Source of the DNA: JAWWPY01 sp963822825
GTDB taxonomy: Bacteria > Actinomycetota > Actinomycetes > Streptosporangiales > Streptosporangiaceae
DNA length: 64,000 bases
Direction of reading: 5' to 3'
Assembly: GCA_963822825.1 (NCBI GenBank)
Contig: CAWGIW010000015.1
Span: 186,001-250,000, forward strand
Both the position numbers and the translations under genes were made by a program. The notes under the pieces were generated by a model. The model worked only from the letters and a program-made list of their open reading frames with translations. It did no database searches and had not been told where the DNA came from. Positions 27,818 through 36,648 of the stretch are shown piece after piece; position 1 is the stretch's first letter; each line of letters begins with the position of its first letter.

Positions 27818-28831
27818 TCAGAAGGACGGGACCGGGCCAACGGGACCGGTTATGGGGAGCACGGGGAGGCAGGGGACCTTGACGGGGTTGGCGGGGTCTA
27901 GGGCGTTGAGCATGTCGGCCATGGCGATCGGGTCGCTGGCGATTTCCAGGTGGTCGCTGCTGTCCAGGACGCATTGGCGGTTGACGGTGATGTTGGTGAC
28001 GTTCGGCGACGCCGGCAGGAATGCGTTGGTGTACGGGGTCACCACTTCGTCGTCCACGCTCTCTATGACGGTGTATTGGACGGCAGGCGCGGTGGGCTTT
28101 TCGTTGAGGCTGGTCAGGAACGACGAGCCCACTTCCTGCTGCACGCAGGCGACGCACTGGGTGGCGAGCAGGCTGTTGATCGGTACCAGGAGGCCGAGCT
28201 GCCGGCCGAGGGCAGTCAGCCCGTCCAAGGTGGTTCCGTAGTTGGAGGGCGCCAGCGCGATAAGCTTGTCGACCGTGGCGCCGCCCCCGAGGTTGTTGAT
28301 GTAATACCGCGGCATCATCCCGCCTTGCGAGTGACCGACGATATCGACCTTGGCCGCACCGGTCGCGGCGAGCACCGTGGCCACGAACGTCGCGAGTTGC
28401 TGGGCGGACGCCGCGATATCCCCGGTGCCCTGGAAATCAGAGCTGGCGGAACTGCCGCCGTAGTTGAACGCGAAGACGCAGTAGCCATGGTTGGCCAGGA
28501 TGGGCGACGCGGCCTGCCAGTTGTCGTCCATATTGGCCAGCGTGCCGTGCACGAGGACGACCGGATAAGGATGGGCGGCGCTCGGGCGGCAGGAGAAATT
28601 GTTGGCCCCGGGCGGGGCGGTGGTCGGCGAGTTGAAGGTGGTCGCGGCGCCGAGGGCGAAGTTAAAGTTGACCGGAAGGAGGCCTGCCGCGGACGCGGGG
28701 GCGGCGGACGCGGGGGCGGCGGAGAGGTCGGCGGCGGACGCGGCGGACGCGGAGAGGCCGGCGGTCAGGACAGCCAAGCTGGACGCGCAGGCGACCGCGG
28801 CCAGCCTGCGCAGAATGGGGGGATACGGCAT
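27818..28831 (-). CDS. Secreted triacylglycerol lipase-like alpha/beta hydrolase
   Basis: A 337-residue secreted hydrolase. A signal peptide (about residues 1-33, ending in ASAA) and a short Ala/Pro/Ser repeat segment precede the domain. The oxyanion region is VVLVHGTLANMDDNW, the nucleophile elbow is VDIVGHSQGGMMPRYY (Ser168), and later acidic/histidine positions in SVDDEVVTP and DSSDHLEIAS complete a plausible catalytic triad. Several cysteines suggest disulfide bonds outside the cell. It resembles actinobacterial class-2 lipases, substrate unknown. The ATG at 28831 follows GGAGG by 5 bases; the longer upstream frame is not used. Confidence 0.88.
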   Translation of the reverse strand: MPYPPILRRLAAVACASSLAVLTAGLSASAASAADLSAAPASAAPASAAGLLPVNFNFALGAATTFNSPTTAPPGANNFSCRPSAAHPYPVVLVHGTLANMDDNWQAASPILANHGYCVFAFNYGGSSASSDFQGTGDIAASAQQLATFVATVLAATGAAKVDIVGHSQGGMMPRYYINNLGGGATVDKLIALAPSNYGTTLDGLTALGRQLGLLVPINSLLATQCVACVQQEVGSSFLTSLNEKPTAPAVQYTVIESVDDEVVTPYTNAFLPASPNVTNITVNRQCVLDSSDHLEIASDPIAMADMLNALDPANPVKVPCLPVLPITGPVGPVPSF

Positions 28832-28938
28832 CAGCGCCTCCGTCGGCGTGGGATCGGTCCCCCGATTCGACGTCACGCACATTAGATATCGAGTGGCCAT
28901 GAAGGGTCTGCTCACCGTCGCCAGCGTGAACGGCCGCT

Positions 28939-28961
28939 GATTTGTGATATCTGGACAAATC
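28939..28961. promoter_or_regulatory. Operator-like dyad between lipase and PucR genes
   Basis: Seven-base arms GATTTGT and ACAAATC flank a 9-base centre containing gatatc. It lies in the 261-base divergent gap between the lipase gene (left) and the PucR-type regulator gene (right). A second gatatc-containing element, agatatc, lies at 28884-28890. Binding by the adjacent regulator is a guess. Confidence 0.5.
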
Positions 28962-29092
28962 GCTGGCCACGGGCGCGGGCCTGCGGATGGCAGGCATGAG
29001 GCAGCCGTCAGCTCATGCAGGTTCGGGGGCATCGGGCTACGATGCGGGCAGCCACTGGCTGACGGCGCCGGAACCAAGGATGGTGAGGCAGC

Positions 29093-30430
29093 GTGCGACG
29101 GTCTACTGATCCCGCGGTGGCGTGGCCTGTCGTACCGGCCGAGACCGCCGAGTTCATGCTCGGCGAACTGGATGGTGCGGCCGAGGAAGTGATCGGCGCT
29201 ATCCAGCGGGAGGTACCCGAGTACGCGCGGCCGCAGGACGACTCCTACACCGCCACGGTCCGCCGGGCGGTCCATCATGCGCTGCATCAGTTCGCGCAGC
29301 AGATCGCCGATCCCGCGACGCCGCGCGACGAGACCGCGCAGCTGTTCCAGGACATCGGCCGGATCGAGGCGGCGGAAGGACGCAGCCTCGAGCCGTTGCA
29401 GACGGCATTGCGGCTAGGGGCCCGCGTCGCCTGGCGCAGGCTGTATGAGGCGGCGGGACGGGGCAGCGTCGGCACCGACGTGCTCGCCCCGCTGGGTGAG
29501 GCCGTCTTCTTGTACCTCGACGAGCTCGCCGCCGCCTGTGCCGAGGGCTTCACCCAGGCCAGCGCCGGGGTCGGCGGGGAAATGGAGCGCCGTAGACGGC
29601 GGCTGCTCGACTTGGTCGTAGCCGATCCGCCGGTATCCGGTCAAGCGATCGCCGATCTGGCCCGGGCGGCCGGGTGGGCGCTGCCCCGCAAGGTCGCCGC
29701 GGTGGCCCTGGCCGATCGCAGCCAGTGCGCCGGGCCGCTCCCCGCGCTGCCGCCGGATGTCCTCATCGACATGGCCCGCCCGGACCCGTGCGCGCTGGTA
29801 CCCGATCCGGACGGTCCCGGCCGGGCCGACCGCGTCGAACACGGCCTGCGCGGCTGGCCCGGGGCCCTCGGACCCGCGGTCCCGCTGGCCCGGGCCAGCA
29901 GTTCGCTGCGCTGGGCGCGGCAGGCGCTGGCCCTGGGCCGGCGCGGGATCATCAGCCTGGGGCCGGGCGTGACCCGCTGCGATGCGCACCTGTCCACCCT
30001 GCTCATGTTCTCGGACGAAGACCTCGCGGCGGGCCTGGCGGCGGCCCGGCTGGCGCCCCTCGGCCAGCTACGGCCCGCCCAGCAGGACACGCTGGCGGAG
30101 ACGCTGCTGGCCTGGCTGCAGAATGCGGGCAACGCCCGCGAAACAGCACGGCATCTGCACGTTCATCCGCAGACGGTGCGCTACCGGCTGCGCCAGTTGC
30201 ACCGGCTGTTCGGCGAGGTGCTGCTCGATGCGGACGCGCGGTTCGATCTGGAGATCGCGCTGCGGGCGCGCCGGCTGCTCAGCGGGACGGCGGTCCGCGC
30301 GACCCGGATTACGGCCGCCAGCACGCACATGGCCGCCAGCACGAAGACCGCGGCCGTGGTCCGCCACGGGCCGCCCTGGCGCGCTCCAGTGCCGTTGCCC
30401 GGTTGGCTGTCGGCGGCCACCCGCGAATAA
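29093..30430 (+). CDS. PucR/CdaR-type transcriptional regulator
   Basis: A 445-residue regulator whose C-terminal helix-turn-helix, LLAWLQNAGNARETARHLHVHPQTVRYRLRQLHRLFG, is the PucR/CdaR DNA-binding signature. The preceding ~350 residues resemble the N-terminal helical domain and the GGDEF-like sensing domain of this family. A 50-residue Ser/Thr/Ala-rich tail follows the DNA-binding domain. It is transcribed away from the lipase gene, so lipase or its own promoter are candidate targets. GTG at 29093 begins the frame; an aaggatggtgaggc stretch upstream is a weak ribosome-binding site. Confidence 0.85.
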   Translation: MRRSTDPAVAWPVVPAETAEFMLGELDGAAEEVIGAIQREVPEYARPQDDSYTATVRRAVHHALHQFAQQIADPATPRDETAQLFQDIGRIEAAEGRSLEPLQTALRLGARVAWRRLYEAAGRGSVGTDVLAPLGEAVFLYLDELAAACAEGFTQASAGVGGEMERRRRRLLDLVVADPPVSGQAIADLARAAGWALPRKVAAVALADRSQCAGPLPALPPDVLIDMARPDPCALVPDPDGPGRADRVEHGLRGWPGALGPAVPLARASSSLRWARQALALGRRGIISLGPGVTRCDAHLSTLLMFSDEDLAAGLAAARLAPLGQLRPAQQDTLAETLLAWLQNAGNARETARHLHVHPQTVRYRLRQLHRLFGEVLLDADARFDLEIALRARRLLSGTAVRATRITAASTHMAASTKTAAVVRHGPPWRAPVPLPGWLSAATRE

Positions 30431-30484
30431 CACGGGAGTGTCAGGCCCTCATGGCGCACCTGGCGCCGGCCGCGCTCACCCGGG

Positions 30485-31612
30485 CTAACGGCGCGGCGCC
30501 ACGTACGGCGCGACGACGACCTCTACCCGCTGGAACTCTTTCAGGTCGGAGTAGCCGGAGGTGGCCATGGTCCGGCGCAGCGCACCCATCAGGTTCAGCG
30601 AGCCGTCGGCCACAGTGGACGGGCCGAGCAGGATCTGCTCCAGGGTGCCGATCGTGCCTACCTTGACCCGCGCGCCACGGGGCAGGTCGGGATGGTGCGC
30701 CTCGCTGCCCCAGTGGTAGCCGCAGCCGGGCGCCTCCTCCGCGCGGGCGAACGGCGAGCCAACCATGACCGCGTCGGCGCCGCAGGCGAGCGCCTTGGCG
30801 ATGTCACCGCTGCGGGTCATGCTCCCGTCCGCGATGACGTGCACATAGCGGCCGCCGGACTCGTCGAGGTAGTCACGGCGCGCGGCGGCCACGTCGGCGA
30901 TCGCGGTGGCCATCGGCACGGCGACGCCGAGCACCGCGGCCGTGGTATGCCCCGAGCCGCCGCCGAACCCGACGAGGACCCCGGCGGCGCCGGTCCGCAT
31001 GAGGTGCAGCGCCGCCGTGTAAGTGGCGCAGCCGCCCACGATCACCGGCACGTCGAGCTCATAGATGAACTGCTTGAGGTTGAGCGGCTCGGCCTGCCCG
31101 GAAACGTGCTCGGCGGAAACCGTGGTGCCGCGGATAACGAAGATGTCCACGCCCGCATCGATGACCGCCTTGTAATACCGGACGGTTCGCTGCGGTGACA
31201 GCCGGGCGGCGGTGGTGACGCCGGCCGCGCGGATCTCCTCGATCCTGCGGCCGATCAAGTCTTCTTTGATGGGCTCGGCGTAGATTTGCTGGAGCCGCCG
31301 GGTGGCTGCCTCCTCGTCGAGCCCGGTCACCTCGGCGAGGATCGGCTCCGGGTCCTCGTACCGGGTCCACAGCCCCTCCAGGTCGAGCACGGCGAGGCCG
31401 CCGAGTCGGCCGATCGTGACCGCGGTCCGCGGCGAGACGACGCTGTCCATCGGGCTGACCAGCAGCGGCAGATCGAACCGGTAGGCGTCAATCTGCCAGG
31501 CGATGGATACCTCCTCCGGGTGCCTGGTCCGGCGGGACGGCACGATGCCGATCTCGTCGAGCGCGTAGGCCCGGCGGCCGCTCTTGCCCCGGCCGATCTC
31601 CACAACTGTCAC
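30485..31612 (-). CDS. guaB3: GuaB3-family IMP dehydrogenase-related protein
   Basis: The 375-residue barrel protein matches actinobacterial GuaB3: EIGRGKSGRRAYALDEIGIVPSRRTR, LPLLVSPMDSVVSP, IGGRLGGLAVLDLEGLW in order, VPVIVGGCATYTAALHLMRTGAAGVLVGFGGG, IADGSMTRSGDIAKALACGADAVMVGSP. It has the IMP dehydrogenase barrel without the CBS domains. GuaB3 family members sit next to guaB in this phylum, and their activity is less well defined than IMP dehydrogenase. Here it follows guaB in the same direction, separated by 88 bases that contain a four-copy 18-base repeat. The GTG at 31612 is used; the signal before it is poor. Confidence 0.92.
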   Translation of the reverse strand: MTVVEIGRGKSGRRAYALDEIGIVPSRRTRHPEEVSIAWQIDAYRFDLPLLVSPMDSVVSPRTAVTIGRLGGLAVLDLEGLWTRYEDPEPILAEVTGLDEEAATRRLQQIYAEPIKEDLIGRRIEEIRAAGVTTAARLSPQRTVRYYKAVIDAGVDIFVIRGTTVSAEHVSGQAEPLNLKQFIYELDVPVIVGGCATYTAALHLMRTGAAGVLVGFGGGSGHTTAAVLGVAVPMATAIADVAAARRDYLDESGGRYVHVIADGSMTRSGDIAKALACGADAVMVGSPFARAEEAPGCGYHWGSEAHHPDLPRGARVKVGTIGTLEQILLGPSTVADGSLNLMGALRRTMATSGYSDLKEFQRVEVVVAPYVAPRR

Positions 31613-31620
31613 CGAGCCAC

Positions 31621-31692
31621 CACGGTTCTCGTGGGCACCACGGTTCTCGTGGGCACCACGGTTCTCGTGGGCACCACGGTTTTCGTGGGCAC
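31621..31692 (-). repeat. 18-bp tandem repeat, 4 copies, in the guaB-guaB3 gap
   Basis: Copies of cacggttctcgtgggcac start at 31621, 31639, 31657 and 31675; the last has one C-to-T change. They occupy nearly the whole 88-base gap between the guaB stop and the guaB3 start, so they would lie in the guaB3 leader of a common transcript. No open frame runs through them. Confidence 0.95.
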
Positions 31693-31700
31693 CACGGGGG

Positions 31701-33191
31701 TCACGGCCGCCGCCTGGCGTAGTTGGGCGCCTCGGCGGTCATCTCGACGTCATGCGGGTGGCTCTCGGCCAGGCCAGCCGCGGTGATCTGGGTGAACCTC
31801 GCCTGCTGAAGCTCGGCGATGCTGCCCGTCCCGCAGAAGCCCATGGCGGCCCGCAAGCCGCCGACCAGCTGGCCCGCGACGGCGGCGAGCGGCCCACGGT
31901 AGGGCACCTGGCCCTCGACGCCCTGGGGGACCAGCTTGTCCTCGCGAAGCACGTCATCCTGGAAGTAGCGGTCCTTGGAGTAGGACCGGCCGCGCTCGGT
32001 GTTCCGCATGGCGGCCAGCGATCCCATCCCCCGGTACAGCTTGTACTGCTTGCCGTGGATGAAGACCATCTCCCCGGGCCCCTCCTCGCACCCAGCGAGC
32101 AGGCTGCCCAGCATGACGGTGTCCGCCCCCGCCGCGATGGCCTTGGCGATGTCGCCGGAGTGCTGTAGGCCGCCGTCCCCGATGACCGGCACGCCCGCGG
32201 GCCGCGCGGCCTGCGCGGCCTCGTAGATCGCGGTGACCTGGGGGACCCCGACGCCGGCCACCACCCGGGTAGTGCAGATGGAACCCGGCCCGACACCAAC
32301 CTTCACCGCGTCGGCGCCGACGTCGATCAGCGCCTGCGCGCCCGCCCGGGTGGCCACGTTCCCGCCGATCACGTCCACCTTGGTGTTGGCCTTTACCTGC
32401 GTCACCATGTCGAGGACCGCCTGGGCGTGGCCATGCGCCGTGTCCACCACGAGGAAGTCGGCCCCGGCCTCGGCGAGCGCCTGCGCCCGGCGCTTGGCGT
32501 CCTCACCCACGCCGACCGCCGCCCCCACCACCAGCCGCCCCTCGGCGTCCTTGGTGGCGTGCGGGTACTCATCGCTCTTGGTGAAATCCTTCACGGTTAT
32601 CAGGCCGCGCAGCCGCCCCGCGCCGTCCACCAGCGGCAGCTTCTCCATCTTGTGCTGCCTCAGCAGGCTGAGAGCCTGCTCCCTGGGTACCCCGACCGGC
32701 GCGGTGACCAGCGGCATGGCGGTCATGACGGCGGTGACCGGGCGCCCGTGGTCGGTCTCGAAACGGATGTCCCGGTTGGTCACGATGCCGAGCAGCACGC
32801 CGTCGGGGGCCGTCACCGGCACACCGGAGATCCTGAACCGGGCGCACAGGTCCTCCACATCGGCGACGGTGGCCTCCGGGCCGCAGGTCACCGGGTTGGT
32901 GATCATGCCAGCCTCGGATCGTTTCACCATGTCGACCTGCTGCGCCTGGTCCTCGATGGACAGGTTGCGGTGCAGTACGCCGACGCCGCCCTGGCGGGCC
33001 ATGGCCACCGCCATCCGCGCCTCGGTCACGGTGTCCATGGCTGATGAGACGAGCGGGATGTTCAGGGTGATCCGCCGGCTGAGCCTGGCGGTCGTATCCG
33101 CCTCGCCCGGCATGATCGCCGAGTGCGCCGGCAGCAGCAGGACGTCGTCGAAGGTCAGGGCAGGAGGGGCGAATTTGACGGCGTCGGTCAT
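31701..33191 (-). CDS. guaB: IMP dehydrogenase
   Basis: The 496-residue enzyme oxidises IMP to XMP, the committed step to guanine nucleotides. It has the barrel start LTFDDVLLLPAHS, SSAMDTVTEARMA, two CBS domains in the middle, AHGHAQAVLDMV, the active-site loop GPGSICTTRVVAGVG with the catalytic cysteine, and IGDGGLQHSGDIAKAIAAGAD plus YRGMGSLAAM. The end is intact. GGAAGG precedes the ATG at 33191. It lies between the sigma/anti-sigma pair and guaB3, as in Streptomyces-like genomes. Confidence 0.96.
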   Translation of the reverse strand: MTDAVKFAPPALTFDDVLLLPAHSAIMPGEADTTARLSRRITLNIPLVSSAMDTVTEARMAVAMARQGGVGVLHRNLSIEDQAQQVDMVKRSEAGMITNPVTCGPEATVADVEDLCARFRISGVPVTAPDGVLLGIVTNRDIRFETDHGRPVTAVMTAMPLVTAPVGVPREQALSLLRQHKMEKLPLVDGAGRLRGLITVKDFTKSDEYPHATKDAEGRLVVGAAVGVGEDAKRRAQALAEAGADFLVVDTAHGHAQAVLDMVTQVKANTKVDVIGGNVATRAGAQALIDVGADAVKVGVGPGSICTTRVVAGVGVPQVTAIYEAAQAARPAGVPVIGDGGLQHSGDIAKAIAAGADTVMLGSLLAGCEEGPGEMVFIHGKQYKLYRGMGSLAAMRNTERGRSYSKDRYFQDDVLREDKLVPQGVEGQVPYRGPLAAVAGQLVGGLRAAMGFCGTGSIAELQQARFTQITAAGLAESHPHDVEMTAEAPNYARRRP

Positions 33192-33328
33192 GGCACCTTC
33201 CGGACAGTGGTGGCTGACGCGGTCCAGTCTAGGGTGTGGCCCGCAGGTCGCTGGCCGGTTGCGCCCGCCCGGGCGGCTGTGTCGGGCCAGCGGGGCGCCG
33301 TGGGCGCGGATTGCGCGTGAGCGCAGAT

Positions 33329-33841
33329 TCAGCGGGGGCGCTGTGAGCGGAAGGGGACGCCCCGCCCCCGCGCTGATCTCCTGGGCCCGCTGGCCGGGCC
33401 GCGGGCCAGTCGCGCCAGCATGCCCGCCGCCACGACGCTCGTGCTGCCTGCCACCCCGGCGATCACCGCATTCACGGCGGCGGCTCTGGCCCAGGTGGAG
33501 ATGGCCGGAGCCGGCGCCCGCCGGGGCACCTGCCGGGGTACCTGGCAGCCGGAGGCGGGCCGACGGTGCGCAGCCGGGGCCGGGGCCGGGAGATCGCCAG
33601 GGATCGCGTCCCCGGCGTTGACATCGGCCGCCAGCGCGCTGAGCAGCGTCACGGCCGGATCTTCCAGAAACTGCTCAGGCCTCGCGGCGCGCGCCCCGAG
33701 CACGCCGATAATCTCATCGGACCGCCGGATCTCGCCGAGATCGACGGCCCCATCACCCGGATTGCCTGCTGTCACCCGCCCCCGGGTGAACGTCACACCG
33801 GATGTCACGCCGGGCGCCCCAGGTCCGCGCCCCATGATCAC
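33329..33841 (-). CDS. Membrane anti-sigma factor, RsdA-like
   Basis: A 170-residue protein with an N-terminal sigma-binding segment that fits the RsdA pattern (VDLGEIRRSDEIIGVLG ... DPAVTLLSALAADVNAG, about residues 33-80), a Pro-rich linker, and one membrane helix (about 120-145, AAAVNAVIAGVAGSTSVVAAGML) before a basic tail. RsdA holds sigma factor D at the membrane until proteolysis frees it. Its GTG at 33841 overlaps the sigma-gene stop by four bases (GTGA), which supports one regulatory pair. The identification rests on a short motif, so the function is likely but not certain. Confidence 0.7.
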   Translation of the reverse strand: MIMGRGPGAPGVTSGVTFTRGRVTAGNPGDGAVDLGEIRRSDEIIGVLGARAARPEQFLEDPAVTLLSALAADVNAGDAIPGDLPAPAPAAHRRPASGCQVPRQVPRRAPAPAISTWARAAAVNAVIAGVAGSTSVVAAGMLARLARGPASGPRRSARGRGVPFRSQRPR

Positions 33842-34509
33842 GCAATCGACTCCTCGACCGCGATCGCCCGGAGCCGGGCCAGCGCCCGGTGCTGGGCGAC
33901 CCGAACCGCTCCTGCTGACATGCCGAGTACATTACCCGTCTCCTCGGCCGACAGCCCCGTGACCACGCGCAGAACCAACAGCTCACGGAGATGAACGGGC
34001 AACCGGGCGAGCAGCGTCCGGGCGCGTTCCGCCTCCACGTGGGCCACAACGGTCTCCTCGGGCCCGGGCTGCTCGTCGGGGCCGTCGGGCAGGTTTTCGG
34101 TGGGGACGGCCAGCCGGGACGCGCTCCGGACGGCGTCCGCCACCTTGTGCGAGGCGATGCCGAAGACGAACGACGCGAACGGCCGCCCCATCTCGCGGTA
34201 GCGCGGGAGCGCGGACAGCACCGCGATGCAGACCTCCTGCGCGACATCGTCCGCCACGTGGTAGTGCCCAGTGACGCGGCCCAGTCGGGCCCGGCAATAC
34301 CTGACCACCATCGGGCGGATGTGCTCGAGCAGGGATTCGATAGCAGCCGGGTGCCCGCGGACCGCCAGGCTGGCTAGTTCGTGCAGGCTGGCCCCCTCGG
34401 CCAGTCCCGCGCGGAGGGCCGGGCGGCCCTCCGCCCCGTCAGCGGGACCGGACAGCGGTTCCGGCCACCCCGCGCCACCCACGGCCCGGATGATGCATCC
34501 CTCCGTCAC
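33838..34509 (-). CDS. RNA polymerase sigma factor, SigD/ShbA-like ECF type
   Basis: A 223-residue sigma-70 family factor. Region 2 includes IRPMVVRYCRARLGR, VADDVAQEVCIAVLSALPRY and FASFVFGIASHKVADAVRS; region 4 is ARTLLARLPVHLRELLVLRVVTGLSAEETGNVLGMSAGAVRVAQHRALARLRA. It resembles the SigD/ShbA group found beside guaB and groESL in streptomycetes. The anti-sigma gene overlaps its stop. The start is uncertain: the GTG at 34509 is taken because family similarity begins soon after; 34482 is another option. The longer frame to 34746 enters an AT-rich stretch and is not used. Confidence 0.85.
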   Translation of the reverse strand: MTEGCIIRAVGGAGWPEPLSGPADGAEGRPALRAGLAEGASLHELASLAVRGHPAAIESLLEHIRPMVVRYCRARLGRVTGHYHVADDVAQEVCIAVLSALPRYREMGRPFASFVFGIASHKVADAVRSASRLAVPTENLPDGPDEQPGPEETVVAHVEAERARTLLARLPVHLRELLVLRVVTGLSAEETGNVLGMSAGAVRVAQHRALARLRAIAVEESIA

Positions 34510-34854
34510 GAATGAATGATGCCCACGAAAGACGGGGGTTCTGCCCTGGATGACGGCAACGGAATGGTCACATTGATGTGTCGCCTCGATACGCTGCGCC
34601 ATATAATTACAATACGTAATCGCTTGACTACTGATTGTAATTGGAATTGTTCCATGTTCTATCCAATACGCCTTAAGTCCCTCCAACGATGGGCGAAGCT
34701 CGCCTAACTGGACACCTTGGGCGCGCGGCCTGAGCAGGGGGCACACATGCGAACGGTGGCCGCCGGCCTGATCCGGAGATCAGGCCGGCGGGCACCGTCA
34801 GGCGTTCCCGTCAGTGAGCGCGGTCAGCCGCACCGCGCACGGGGAGCGGCCGGC
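34510..34854. promoter_or_regulatory. AT-rich intergenic island upstream of the sigma gene
   Basis: This 345-base gap between groEL and the sigma gene holds no supported gene. Its middle (about 34600-34680) is roughly two-thirds A+T in a chromosome of over 70% G+C. It contains an inverted repeat AATTACAAT (34605-34613) and ATTGTAATT (34634-34642) with a 20-base spacer, and a TTGACT at 34624-34629. It is probably the promoter/operator of the sigma/anti-sigma pair; I could not place a convincing -35/-10 pair on the minus strand. Confidence 0.5.
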
Positions 34855-36477
34855 TCAGTGAGCGTGGCCGTGCGAGTGGCCATGGCCATTCGCATCGGCT
34901 GGCTCCTCCGCCGGCCGGTCGGCCACGAGCACCTCGGTCGTCAGCAGCATGCCCGCGATGGACGCTGCGTTGCGCACCGCCGAGCGCGTCACCTTGACCG
35001 GGTCGATCACACCCTGCGCGACCAGATCGCCGTACTCGCGAGTGGCCGCGTTGTAACCCTGGCCGAAATCCATCTCCGCGATCTTGGCGACGACCACGGA
35101 GCCCTCAGCGCCGGCATTCTGGGCAATCCAGCGGGCCGGAGCGAACAGGGCCTTGCGCACCACCCCGACACCGGTCGCTTCGTCCCCGGTCAGGCCAAGA
35201 TCACCCAGGTTGGCCGCGGTGTGCACGAGAGCGCTGCCGCCGCCGGGGATGATGCCTTCCTCGATGGCGGCCCGGGTCGCCGAGATGGCGTCTTCCAGCC
35301 GGTGCTTCTTCTCCTTCAACTCCACCTCGGTCGCCGCGCCCACCCGGAGCACACAGACTCCGCCGGACAGCTTGGCCACCCGCTCCTGCAGCTTCTCGCG
35401 GTCCCAGTCCGAGTCGGTGGCCTCGATCTCGGCCTTGAGCTGGCGAATCCGGTCATCGATGGCGGAGCGGTCGCCCGCACCATCCACGATCGTGGTGGTG
35501 TCCTTGTTGACCACGATCCTGCGGGCCTGGCCGAGGGTGTCAAGCCCGACCATCTCCAGCTTGAGGCCCAGTTCCTCGCTGACCACTTCGCCGCCGGTGA
35601 GAACCGCTATGTCGCCGAGCATGGCCTTGCGCCGCTCACCGAAGCCGGGCGCCTTCACCGAGCAGACCTGGAGCAGCCCGCGGATCTTGTTCACGACCAG
35701 CGTGGACAGCGCCTCGCCCTCGACGTCCTCGGCAATCACCAGGAACGGCTTCTTGGTCTGCGCGACCTTCTCGAGCAACGGCAGGAAATCCGCCATCGAG
35801 GAGATCTTGCCCGCGTGCAGCAGGACATAGGCATCCTCCAGGACCGCTTCCATCCGCTCCTGGTCGGTGATGAAATACGGGGAGATGTAGCCCTTGTCGA
35901 ACTGCATCCCCTCGGTGAACTCAAGCTCCAGCCCCATGGTCGGCGATTCCTCGACGGTGATCACACCGTCTTTGCCGACCTTGGCGAACGCTTCGGCGAT
36001 GAGCTCGCCGATGCTGCTGTCCTGCGCGGAGACGGTCGCGACGTGAGCGATCTCTCCTTGCTCTTCGACCTCGCGGGCGGACTCGATCAGCAGATCAGAC
36101 ACGGCCGCGGCCGCGGCGTCGATCCCGCGCTTGAGGGCGATCGGGTTGGCGCCCGCCGTTACGCTGCGCCGCCCCTCGTGGACCATGGCCTGCGCCAGCA
36201 CGGTTGCCGTGGTGGTGCCGTCCCCAGCCACATCGTTGGTCTTGGTCGCGACCTCCTTGGCCAGCTGAGCACCAAGGTTCTCGTAAGGGTCCTCCAATTC
36301 CACCTCCCGGGCGACGGTCACGCCGTCGTTGGTGATGGTCGGAGCGCCCCACTTCTTGTCGATAACGACGTTGCGGCCCCTCGGGCCCAGCGTCACCTTT
36401 ACGGCGTCCGCGAGGCGGTCCACGCCGCGCTCGAGTGCGCGCCGCGCTTCCTCGTCGAACTCCAGCATCTTGGCCAT
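34855..36477 (-). CDS. groEL: 60-kDa chaperonin GroEL (histidine-tailed type)
   Basis: A 540-residue chaperonin subunit of the ring that folds proteins with GroES. It has ADAVKVTLGPRGRNVVIDKKWGAPTITNDGV, VAGDGTTTATVLAQAMV, EGMQFDKGYISPYFITD and GIIPGGGSALVH. The C-terminus ends NGHGHSHGHAH, a histidine-rich tail in place of the usual Gly-Met repeats; mycobacterial GroEL1 also has such a tail, and histidine tails can bind metals. The ATG at 36477 begins MAKMLEFDEEARR, as in the family. It lies downstream of groES with a 171-base gap, so both are likely transcribed from the CIRCE-controlled promoter. Confidence 0.96.
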   Translation of the reverse strand: MAKMLEFDEEARRALERGVDRLADAVKVTLGPRGRNVVIDKKWGAPTITNDGVTVAREVELEDPYENLGAQLAKEVATKTNDVAGDGTTTATVLAQAMVHEGRRSVTAGANPIALKRGIDAAAAAVSDLLIESAREVEEQGEIAHVATVSAQDSSIGELIAEAFAKVGKDGVITVEESPTMGLELEFTEGMQFDKGYISPYFITDQERMEAVLEDAYVLLHAGKISSMADFLPLLEKVAQTKKPFLVIAEDVEGEALSTLVVNKIRGLLQVCSVKAPGFGERRKAMLGDIAVLTGGEVVSEELGLKLEMVGLDTLGQARRIVVNKDTTTIVDGAGDRSAIDDRIRQLKAEIEATDSDWDREKLQERVAKLSGGVCVLRVGAATEVELKEKKHRLEDAISATRAAIEEGIIPGGGSALVHTAANLGDLGLTGDEATGVGVVRKALFAPARWIAQNAGAEGSVVVAKIAEMDFGQGYNAATREYGDLVAQGVIDPVKVTRSAVRNAASIAGMLLTTEVLVADRPAEEPADANGHGHSHGHAH

Positions 36478-36648
36478 GAGCACCTCAACTTGCTTGATTA
36501 TGCCTTTGCGGAGAGCGTCCAGTCAGTCACCCGCAGTGAACAGCCTACGAGCCACCGCCCCGGACACCAGTCCGGCGTCCGGGGCGGTACGGCTCGATGC
36601 CACGGGCATCTGTCGCGGGACGCAGCCCGCGCCACACGATCCGCGTAC

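Noticed and set aside
28832..29287. Upstream extension of the lipase frame
   Set aside because: A GGAGG signal and signal peptide place the start at 28831; the extension overlaps the regulator gene.
34516..34707. 63-codon frame in the AT-rich island
   Set aside because: No ribosome-binding site or similarity, and composition is that of a regulatory stretch.
34510..34854. Genomic island or phage insertion at the AT-rich stretch
   Set aside because: Too short, no integrase, tRNA or direct-repeat borders; a promoter region explains it.
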